From JBAZZQ01 sp041658725 (GTDB lineage: Bacteria > Planctomycetota > Phycisphaerae > JAAYCJ01), in contig JBAZZQ010000010.1 in assembly GCA_041658725.1 (NCBI GenBank), forward strand, positions 16,790 through 80,789: a stretch of 64,000 nucleotides of DNA. The letters are read 5' to 3'. Shown here piece after piece: positions 16,283 through 23,229 of the stretch. Both the position numbers and the translations under genes were made by a program. The notes below the pieces were generated by a model. That model was not told where the DNA came from, did no database searches, and saw nothing but the letters and a program-made list of their open reading frames with translations. The number at the start of each line of letters is the position of its first letter. Position 1 is the stretch's first letter.

Positions 16283-17797
16283 TCATTTTATTTCCGTTTT
16301 TCCCGGGATTTCTTTGTTTTTCTCGACGATAGTGTTCCACGGTCCGGGAACCCCGGTGATCAGGCCGCGATAGCCCGTGAGTCTATCGCCGATGACAAAG
16401 CCCTTGGGCGTAATTTCGTATTCGCGGATATCTTTGCTGTGTTCCCCGCCCCGCATCTTGACGACGACCAGCATTTTGCGGAGCCTACCGTCGATCTCCA
16501 CGTAACGCAGGCGGAGAATATCGTCGCAGAGAAACGAGATGGAGTAGCCGCTGATCGGAAGATCGGTGAAGGACTCCGTCACTTCAACGGTGCTTAAGAT
16601 CGTCACTCCCTTTCGGGTCAACGTGCCGATCATCCGGTACAGGGATTCACGAAAGTCGGTGCGAAATCCGGGAGACAGAGCCATTTCAAATCCCGCCAGC
16701 GAATCGATCACCACCCGCTTGACATTTTCCTTCTCGACGACATCGAGTATTTCCCGAACCGTTTCATCGACCGACAAGTCGAGGGGGCGGAGGTAGAGAA
16801 TATGGAGCTTGCCCTCGCGTTGGGGCGTTTCCAAATCCAGGCCAAACGTGGAGGCCCGTTGCGCGTATTCCTGAGGCCGTTCTTCAAAAACGGCGACAAT
16901 GGCCGACTCGCCCGTGCGGAGGCCCTCGGCGATAAATTGAGTCGCGAAGACCGATTTTCCCGTTCCCGACGGGCCGGCTACCAGAACGCTGTCTCCGGCG
17001 GGAATCCCGCCGCCCATCATGGCGTCCAGTTCGACAATTCCGCACGACAAACGCCGTCGATCGGACGTCTTGGCGGTCCTTCCGGTAAGGCCGAAGGTGC
17101 GGGGGAAGGTTTGCAGACCGGCTTGGGTGATGCGGAACGTGTGCAGCCCGGGCACGCAGGCTTGACCGCGAAGCTTCACAATCTGTAATTTCCGCACAAT
17201 GGAGTTTCGCTCCACCTGCTGGTAGAGCCAAAAAAGCCCGTCCGCGACTGTGAAAACGGGGTTGTCACGAAGCTCGCCTTCGACGTATTCCCCGAGGAGA
17301 AACGTCGTCGCCTGCCAACTCGTTAGGTGAAGGGCCAACCCCTGAACGAAGCCTTGGAGTTCCATTTCGTCGCCGCCGGCCTTGGCCTTACGCACCACCG
17401 TGCGGAAAGAATCCACCACGACGATGCCAGGATTGACGGCCTCGACCTCTTTGACTATCGCCTCCAGAACCGCGTTCAAGTTATTCTCCAACACAAGTTG
17501 GCTCAGGTTGATGAAGCGGATACAGGTTTCCAATTTGTCCGGGTCGAAGAATTCAAACTGCTGCTGATATCGCAGCATCTTGAGGGCCGGTTCCCCCAGG
17601 ACGGTGAAATAAAGGACAGGCCTCTCGGGGGTGGCATTGGCGAATATTATTTGATGGGCGAGTGTGGTCTTTCCGCATCCGGGAGCGCCCGCGATGATAT
17701 TAAAAGAAAACTCCGGCAGACCGCCGCCCAAAATTTCATCCAGACCCGGCACACCGGTCGGAATTTTCCGAATAATTACCTTATCTTGCCTGCTCAT
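16283..17797 (-). CDS. KaiC-like double-RecA ATPase
   Basis: 504 residues with two KaiC domains in tandem. Domain 1 has P-loop AGAPGCGKTTLAHQ (residues 36-49) and Walker B IVVVDSF; domain 2 has P-loop AGPSGTGKSVFATQ and VVIDSLAGFEMA. Domain 2 keeps the paired catalytic glutamates in VAVFEERPQEYA, whereas the matching place in domain 1 reads YFTVLGEPALKM and lacks the pair. The tail RKMLVVVKMRGGEHSKDIREYEI is the KaiC-family end. No kaiA or kaiB is present, so it is probably a signalling ATPase of the kind found beside PAS kinases and receivers rather than a circadian clock. Its start overlaps the stop of the upstream gene by four bases, showing translational coupling. Confidence 0.92.
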   Translation of the reverse strand: MSRQDKVIIRKIPTGVPGLDEILGGGLPEFSFNIIAGAPGCGKTTLAHQIIFANATPERPVLYFTVLGEPALKMLRYQQQFEFFDPDKLETCIRFINLSQLVLENNLNAVLEAIVKEVEAVNPGIVVVDSFRTVVRKAKAGGDEMELQGFVQGLALHLTSWQATTFLLGEYVEGELRDNPVFTVADGLFWLYQQVERNSIVRKLQIVKLRGQACVPGLHTFRITQAGLQTFPRTFGLTGRTAKTSDRRRLSCGIVELDAMMGGGIPAGDSVLVAGPSGTGKSVFATQFIAEGLRTGESAIVAVFEERPQEYAQRASTFGLDLETPQREGKLHILYLRPLDLSVDETVREILDVVEKENVKRVVIDSLAGFEMALSPGFRTDFRESLYRMIGTLTRKGVTILSTVEVTESFTDLPISGYSISFLCDDILRLRYVEIDGRLRKMLVVVKMRGGEHSKDIREYEITPKGFVIGDRLTGYRGLITGVPGPWNTIVEKNKEIPGKTEIK

Positions 17798-18228
17798 GAC
17801 TTTACCCCATTTAAAAAATCCATACTATTTATGTCCGTGTCCGGCCATGCGTCACGCACCAGCCGAAGCGTTAGAGGTTTGCCTACGAGGGTAACCAACA
17901 GTCCCAGCAAATGGGACACGAGAACTGCTCCCGCCTTTCCTGCTGCCGGCTTATCCTGGACCCGATCGAATCCTTCCAACGTGCCGTCTGTCCGGACCTT
18001 CACCCCCGACAATGAAGGAATCTGGGCCTTTGTCCTTGCCAAAGCCCAGGACAAAAGAGATGCAAATCCGGCAATTCCCATGAATTTCGAGAGCGTAACT
18101 CGCAACTTCTCGCAGACGCAAACCGTTTCATCAACGTGGCCATCGGAGGATTCGGCGCGCGCCGCCTCGAGAGCAAGTAATTGCCGAGCCAAATCTTGTA
18201 TCGCCATTAAAGGCCCCGTGTTCATCAT
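17794..18228 (-). CDS. Conserved hypothetical protein coupled to kaiC-like gene
   Basis: 144 residues, no domain that I can name with certainty. It overlaps the kaiC-like gene by four bases, so the two are co-translated and the products may interact. Residues 1-35 form a helical, acidic segment; the middle FASLLSWALARTKAQIPSLSG is followed by VKVRTDGTLEGFDRVQDKPA and a hydrophobic LVSHLLGLLVTLVG near 105-118 that could be a buried helix or one membrane pass. RBS AAAAGGAAA is directly upstream; ATG 18,228 and 18,225 are both possible starts. The tight coupling to the ATPase is the only clue to function. Confidence 0.65.
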   Translation of the reverse strand: MMNTGPLMAIQDLARQLLALEAARAESSDGHVDETVCVCEKLRVTLSKFMGIAGFASLLSWALARTKAQIPSLSGVKVRTDGTLEGFDRVQDKPAAGKAGAVLVSHLLGLLVTLVGKPLTLRLVRDAWPDTDINSMDFLNGVKS

Positions 18229-18282
18229 GTTTCCTTTTTGCCTCTCAGACCCGGTCAGGTCCCAATGTTGTACGTCGCCTGA

Positions 18283-18564
18283 TTATACCACAGTTGTTTG
18301 GAAGTTAAAGTATCTTGCAGTTCTCGGAGAATCTCTCCGAGGGACAGGTGACAGGCATTTCCGATCTTGGAAGAAATTAACCACTGCCACCAATTTTGTC
18401 AGATCATCCAAATACCGGGCAAGGCCCCTATGCAGTGTGATCACCAGCGTTCCCTCACTTAAGACCACAGTAACCAATTTGGGAGCGTGGCCGGTTCTCT
18501 GCTCCTGGAAAGCGCTGGCTGCCTGGGCGAATTGCTGCGCCATCGTTAACTTGGACGTATCCAT
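18283..18564 (-). pseudogene. DUF2294-like protein, frameshifted and truncated
   Basis: 93 codons from ATG 18,564. The first about 50 residues (MAQQFAQAASAFQEQRTGHA to LSEGTLVITLH) look like the start of a DUF2294 domain, whose usual continuation is GALSPAEKALA. Here the frame reads RGLARYLDD and drifts, but a one-base shift gives IGALPG, so a single-base indel close to 18,430 probably broke the gene. The gene body is then unrelated up to the stop. Its leader is a copy of the one in front of the DUF883 gene. Could still be expressed as a short peptide; I consider it a decaying stress gene. Confidence 0.55.
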
Positions 18565-18869
18565 TGGTTTTCTCCCGGGGTTGCGGCTATCCCGCACTCC
18601 CAAAAACAAAAAAAAACCGACGTGGCGGAACACCCTGAAGTATTCGACCACGTCGGCTTACTCTTCAACGAGCCCCTCGGCACTTACCGGGTTGCCCTTC
18701 ATCCAGTCATCCGACGACTTGGATACAAATATCAATTGAAGTCAATTAAGACTTCGTTCATACTTAAAATATATAACACGGAATGGAAAATGCAAAAGGA
18801 TTCTTTTTTTTCTACTTATCATTATCATTAGCGAATTACCAGGTTCGTTCCGCATGGTATTACGGGTTT
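18562..18869 (-). promoter_or_regulatory. Duplicated leader, copy 2, with attenuator-like hairpin
   Basis: Second copy of the leader at 13,957-14,294. The terminator-like stem is 18,656-18,648 with 18,625-18,617, followed by T-run 18,616-18,608 on the minus strand. The segment 18,625-18,632 can pair with 18,588-18,595 using six Watson-Crick and two G-U pairs, so the potential pairing seen in copy 1 is kept although the bases differ. Confidence 0.68.
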
Positions 18870-19438
18870 CTATCAGCAGCTATGGCTAAACAGGGTGGTT
18901 GATACCATCTTTACACACACCTCGGATAAAATGTATGCAACGAGCCCTTACCAAACCTAAAGTTCTTTATTTGAGGACATAATCCTGTTCATCGCCGTCA
19001 ATTGCGTTCCCTTGTAATGGTACCTTCCCCTATAGAAAAAATAGGGATTCCCCCGATTGCAAAGATTAACGTTTTGTTATATCCTATCTTATGTTCAATG
19101 GAGGGGACAGGCTATATGGTTGACAGTGCTGAAAACTGGGGGGGTTGTAGGCATTGATGATATATAGTCGAAAGACCCTGAAGATAGAGTAAAATAATAC
19201 GCTTTATCTTCAGGTTTCTTTTGCCTTTCCGGTATGGGGGAATAAAAAGGCAGGGTGAACATTAAAGAGACCTTTAGCAGTTATTTGATTGTCATTGGGA
19301 TTAACGCATCTATAACCACTGACCCAACCCCATGAAATAATTTCTCAGCAAAAAAACGGCACATACACCGTTTATTTGATGTAGGACCGAGGGAATGTCC
19401 CAACGGTCACGGTAAACAATTTTATAAGAGGAAACACG
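18870..19438. other. Intergenic region with one strong terminator-like hairpin
   Basis: No gene seen. CCTGAAGATA at 19,177-19,186 pairs with TATCTTCAGG at 19,205-19,214, extendable to 17 bp with one mismatch and followed by TTTCTTTTT: an intrinsic terminator for the plus strand although no gene precedes it, so an unrecognised small RNA or peptide upstream is possible. A weaker stem CCCTAT...ATAGGG lies near 19,029-19,048. Confidence 0.5.
19177..19222 (+). terminator. Intrinsic terminator-like hairpin
   Basis: Ten-base perfect stem (CCTGAAGATA with TATCTTCAGG) followed by a T-rich tract. There is no recognised gene on the plus strand within 1 kb upstream. Confidence 0.55.
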
Positions 19439-20065
19439 ATGAATTGGAAAAAAGTAATGATCGGGATTTTCGTATTGTTGATGGCACCAATGGGTTTGTT
19501 GGTGGCGAATACTGCCCTTTCAACCACCACGGACAACACAACCAAACCCCATGGTCAATTTCTCATCAAGGCGTTGGGACTGACGGCAGACCAGACTACA
19601 CAGTTCGAGCGGATGTTTCAACAGCATGTTGCCGCGATGAAGGCAGAAAAGGAACGGTTTGAGACTCAGGTGAACGGCATCCTTACACCCGACCAGCAAG
19701 GCAAGTTCAAGAACCTTATGCAGAAACGGGCTGGTTGGATGAAAAAAGGCTGTTGCGATGCTAACCGGGAATGTGGCAGACCTGGCGATGTTCATCAGAG
19801 AGGTGGCAGATTCGAAGGAGACTTAAAGCAATTGAACCTGTCGGCAGATCAGCAGGCACAGATTAAGACGATCAAGCAGGACATGCGAACGAAACTCGCT
19901 GCCGTCGCTCCGGGCGATAATGTCACTCGTCAGCAGATTCATCAAGACATGCAGACACAAATTGCCAAAGTTTTAACACCGGATCAGTTGACCCAGTGGA
20001 ACCATCTTAAGCAGACAAAGCAGATGCACCGTGGGGGCAAGGGGTATCCCAGCCAAAGCAGGTAA
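19439..20065 (+). CDS. Spy/CpxP-like periplasmic protein
   Basis: 208 residues. Signal peptide at the N-terminus (VMIGIFVLLMAPMGLLVANT) so the product is exported. The mature part has four repeats of the LTxxQ type: LTADQTTQFERMF, LTPDQQGKFKNLM, LSADQQAQIKTIKQDM and LTPDQLTQWNHLK, the mark of Spy/CpxP proteins, which act as periplasmic chaperones or metal/stress sensors. A cysteine pair occurs in GCCDANRECGR between repeats 2 and 3, followed by a histidine- and glycine-rich link; these could bind a metal. RBS AAGAGGAAAC is well placed. It is the only plus-strand gene in this part of the window and probably has its own promoter. Confidence 0.82.
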   Translation: MNWKKVMIGIFVLLMAPMGLLVANTALSTTTDNTTKPHGQFLIKALGLTADQTTQFERMFQQHVAAMKAEKERFETQVNGILTPDQQGKFKNLMQKRAGWMKKGCCDANRECGRPGDVHQRGGRFEGDLKQLNLSADQQAQIKTIKQDMRTKLAAVAPGDNVTRQQIHQDMQTQIAKVLTPDQLTQWNHLKQTKQMHRGGKGYPSQSR

Positions 20066-20169
20066 TTTCCATCGTCAAATAAGAGGGAAACAACGTCATC
20101 CCAGATTTTGAGGAGCAGTGCAGGTTATGTACTCTCCCTGAAATCTGGGAATGACTTATCTTGTAGAAT

Positions 20170-20310
20170 CGACCGTTACCGGGAACAGAATCGGCTGACA
20201 TGCTCAATCATACCCAACCGCGTCAGCTTGGCCCGCGTCCGTTCCAGGACCCGGCGGGTGAGTGTGGGATTAGAGGCATCCACTCCAATTGAAGAGCCAC
20301 TTGCCGTACG
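20170..20310 (-). pseudogene. Short coding remnant, family unknown
   Basis: One minus-strand frame ends at a stop near 20,177 with IGVDASNPTLTRRVLERTR and AKLTRLGMIEHVSRF, which reads like the tail of a real protein (regular helix, good codon use), but the frame is lost upstream. Another, overlapping frame of 175 codons (20,223-20,750) looks unnatural. I infer a degraded gene; I cannot name it. Confidence 0.3.
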
Positions 20311-20980
20311 GAGCGGGGGATTAGAAAGCAGGCACTCTTTTCCAAAAGGAGAGTGGTTTTGTGCCTGCCGTCGGTAGAGCGTTGGCCTGAAAATATTCGC
20401 TCTTCAACCCAAAGATGATGATTTTTACGTGTGCCGTCTTCAGAGCGGAGGTCTGGAAGGCCTCCGCTCATTCTCAGATAATCGCCAATCGGTGATATCT
20501 GTAGAAGGAACGAATATACCATTGACGTTCGACCAGGATCGGCACGACAAGAACCCGTTGTCTCTATGGGCTTATACACTCGCTTTTCGGAATGGGTCTC
20601 GTCGAACTGTTGAATGGGCCTGTGACCATTCCCTCGATGGATTAACCATTGCAGCAGTCCGGATAGAGGTATGAGCCAATCCACGAACCGAAACATCAGA
20701 GGAATTTGAAGATATGTAGCTGCAAATTCACTTGACATGCCCGCTTCCATAGAAGTAGGAACAGGACTTCACCCTCGCCTTCAACAAGTGGCGGCGTAAA
20801 TAGATTCGATCAAGGTTCTGCTTTTTCTATCCATTGAAGGATTTGAATTCATGAGGACTCTCCTACCACCGCTTCTCCCCTCCTTCTTCCTCCGGTAACG
20901 ACGGATTTCAATCCGTTAACACGATCGACAAAAACGTTCAATTGAGCGGGTATGGATTTTTTCGGAAGGACAGCCGTACC

Positions 20981-21243
20981 AGGGCAAACGCATCTAAAAT
21001 TCAATATCAGTTATTTTTGATAACGGGCATCGATTGTAGCGGGACAAAGCATGCTGGAATCTCTCCCGCCATCCTCAGTCGCCCTCTTTTTCTGTCATCC
21101 CCGCGCAGGCAAGGATCCAGAACGCCCTGCAGGGCGTTAATAAAAGTCTTTTTCCAACAGCGGAAGCCGTTTCTGGATGGTCCGGTCAAGCCGGACCATG
21201 ACGATGGGAGAAAAACCTTTCAAAAATTAGATGCGATTGCCCT
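20981..21243. mobile_element. MITE-like element, copy A
   Basis: Terminal inverted repeats AGGGCAAACGCATCTAA (20,981-20,997) and TTAGATGCGATTGCCCT (21,227-21,243) match at 15 of 17 positions. Non-coding, 263 bp, with a second palindromic element nested inside. The same termini bound copy B at 22,998-23,135, so the two copies bracket the mttB-like gene. Confidence 0.72.
21094..21202. repeat. REP-like palindromic element nested in MITE A
   Basis: Begins GTCATCCCCGCGCAGGC and ends GGTCCGGTCAAGCCGGACC ATGAC, with GGATCCAGAA near the left end mirrored by TTCTGGATGG towards the right. An internal stem GGTCCGG...CCGGACC is clear. A related left arm occurs at about 16,218. Confidence 0.55.
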
Positions 21244-21485
21244 GCATTTCTATCTCTTTCTCGAATTTTGTCATGAAAAATCACGGACTCATTCCTTACC
21301 AGGATCGATACAAGCTTCACATTGAGCGGGGAAGAAGGGTATCGTACCTGTGGGAATCGATCCTATCGTGCAAACAGCCAAATGTACAATCACTTTGAAC
21401 AAGGTGTTCTAATTCTTCTTAGACATAATTATTTGCATCCATCTATAATCGATGGCGGTAAATTTCTTTTCAAGGAAAATTAATT

Positions 21486-22946
21486 ATGGAGCCTATTAGA
21501 ATTTTAGCCCCCAGAGACTTGGAAATGATCGGCCAAGCGGCACTGACAATCCTGGAGCAGACCGGTATGGTCTTTCAATCCGAAGAAGCTCTTGATTATC
21601 TGAAAAAGTTCGGTTGTCAGGTTGACCACGGTACATTTCGTGTAAAATTTCCACACACAATCACTCAACAAGTGATCCGAAAAATGAAAAGTGATTTTTT
21701 AAAACCAGATCGTCCGGATCGAATGCCGGTACGATTCTCGCATGTTCGATTCCAGTCCCTGCAACACCAGGTGCATGAGGATTTTACGGTCAGCGCCGGG
21801 GGGTTTTGCTGCTTTATTCACGATCTGGAAGGCAATCGTCGTCCCGCCAATCACGACGATGTCCTTTGCGCCATCAACATGGTCAACCACCTGGATCAAA
21901 TCGCCACCACCGGTCTGCCCGTTTCCGACCAAACCATTCCCGCCGTTCATCGCCCAGTGATCATGGCCTCTGAACTGGCCAAATACACTCAGAAAATCGG
22001 CGGTATTGAAACTTTCCGTAAAGAGGATGTCCGATCTATTTACGAGATTGCGCAGGTCGTAGCGGGCTCGAAGGAAAACTTCCAAAAGCATCCCGCCCTG
22101 GTTGGTTACGCCGAGGTGCGTTCCCCCTTGTGCTTTGACCGAAATATGATCGATATTTTCATGGAGTACATCAAGCTGGGCGTGCCTCAGACGGTAGACA
22201 CCATGCCCGCGGGCGGTTCAACAGCCCCGATGACGGCTGCGGGAATCCTGGCACTCGGCGCCGCCGAAACCATCGCTCCGATGGTTCTGGCGTATGCGAT
22301 CCGCGACGACGCCACGGTGGCCATGGATGTGACTCCCTCGTATACTGATATGAGCAGTGGTTTGTACAAATATTCCGGTGCCGATCGATGTAACCTGTTG
22401 ATGGCCCGCATTCAACTGTTTGCCGAGTATTACGGCTGTCCGCCCAGTGTTCACGGCGGAAAGACCGACAGTTGCTTTTACAACGAACAAACCGGAGCGG
22501 AAAAAATGGCTTCGATGCTTCTGCCGATCCTGGCCGGAGCGGTCGGGATCGGAACGGTCGGGCACATCGAAAACGCGGTGACCTTTTCTCCGATGCAGTT
22601 GGTCATCGACAACGAAATTGCCCGGTTCGTCCGTCGCGCCATTCGAAAATCCATCCTTGTCAACTCCGATACCTTGGCTACCAGTGTGATCGACTCGGTC
22701 GGACCGGGAGGAAATTTTCTGAATGAAGAACATACGCTGGAACACTTTCGGGAAGAATTGCTCCTTTCCCCGCTTTTTCCATCCCAGCCTTGGCAACAGG
22801 CCCACACAGCCCCCCAACTGTACGATACGGCGAAAAAGGCCAAAGCCCTTGCCCGCGAACTCTGGCAAAAACCGACCCACATGGTTTTGTCCGATCCGCA
22901 AGTTCGGGAAATCGACGCCATCGTCCGACGGGCAACGGGAAAATAG
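21486..22946 (+). CDS. MttB-family (non-pyrrolysine) methyltransferase
   Basis: 486 residues, trimethylamine-methyltransferase (MttB) family, a TIM barrel that moves a methyl group from a quaternary or tertiary amine to a corrinoid protein. The frame is open throughout with no internal TAG, so it belongs to the non-pyrrolysine branch, which includes glycine-betaine and proline-betaine methyltransferases. Recognisable stretches are GQAALTILEQTGMVFQSEEA at the N-terminus, TMPAGGSTAPMTAAGILALG in the barrel and DSVGPGGNFLNEEHTLEHFR near the end. No corrinoid protein or activase is adjacent. RBS AAGGAAAA precedes ATG. The gene is alone, flanked on each side by a MITE-like element, and GH38 follows. 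The methyl donor is unknown. Confidence 0.85.
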   Translation: MEPIRILAPRDLEMIGQAALTILEQTGMVFQSEEALDYLKKFGCQVDHGTFRVKFPHTITQQVIRKMKSDFLKPDRPDRMPVRFSHVRFQSLQHQVHEDFTVSAGGFCCFIHDLEGNRRPANHDDVLCAINMVNHLDQIATTGLPVSDQTIPAVHRPVIMASELAKYTQKIGGIETFRKEDVRSIYEIAQVVAGSKENFQKHPALVGYAEVRSPLCFDRNMIDIFMEYIKLGVPQTVDTMPAGGSTAPMTAAGILALGAAETIAPMVLAYAIRDDATVAMDVTPSYTDMSSGLYKYSGADRCNLLMARIQLFAEYYGCPPSVHGGKTDSCFYNEQTGAEKMASMLLPILAGAVGIGTVGHIENAVTFSPMQLVIDNEIARFVRRAIRKSILVNSDTLATSVIDSVGPGGNFLNEEHTLEHFREELLLSPLFPSQPWQQAHTAPQLYDTAKKAKALARELWQKPTHMVLSDPQVREIDAIVRRATGK

Positions 22947-22997
22947 GGCATTATGCCGATATGGATTAATTAATGCGCTCGGAGGGAATATCCCCCC

Positions 22998-23135
22998 AGG
23001 GCAAACGCATCTAAATTGCTAAACCTGCACTAGCGACCCTGAAAAAGCGGTTGACTTCGTTTCTTAAGGCAATATTTTTTCTGTAACCGCGTTTAACGTT
23101 CAAAAACCGCGTTTTAAATTAGATGCAATTGCCCT
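22998..23135. mobile_element. MITE-like element, copy B
   Basis: Same termini as copy A: AGGGCAAACGCATCTAA (22,998-23,014) and TTAGATGCAATTGCCCT (23,119-23,135). The 138-bp interior differs from copy A and contains AACCGCGTTT words in direct repeat. No coding capacity. Confidence 0.72.
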
Positions 23136-23174
23136 GACATCCGTACGCAGGCCCTTTCTATTCGAAAAGGAACT

Positions 23175-23183
23175 TGTTATACT
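23175..23183 (+). promoter_or_regulatory. Extended -10 promoter candidate for GH38 gene
   Basis: TGTTATACT gives an extended -10 (TGn-TATACT); no good -35 is seen. It stands about 47 bases before the GH38 ATG and just outside MITE copy B. Confidence 0.35.
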
Positions 23184-23229
23184 ACTTTGGTTTTAAGGTT
23201 ACCCTGGTGCTTGAAAAGGAGCTCTCGTA

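Larger units (their letters stand above)
20066..21485. other. 1.4-kb gene-poor region with decayed coding DNA and repeats
   Basis: Holds a coding remnant (20,170-20,310), two hairpins (20,328-20,335 with 20,361-20,368; GAGCGGAGG at 20,443-20,451 with CCTCCGCTC at 20,461-20,469), a MITE-like element (20,981-21,243), and GGATCGAT/ATCGATCC inverted words near 21,304 and 21,354 upstream of the mttB-like gene. No intact gene was recognised. Confidence 0.5.

Noticed and set aside
16283..18228. Circadian clock operon
   Set aside because: A KaiC-like protein alone, without kaiA or kaiB and with one altered ATPase domain, does not support a clock.
20223..20750. Minus-strand open frame of 175 codons
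   Set aside because: Composition looks unnatural, it overlaps hairpins, and a better coding remnant lies in another frame.
21486..22946. Pyrrolysine-containing MttB
   Set aside because: There is no in-frame TAG in either MttB-like gene, so the non-pyrrolysine branch is the right call.
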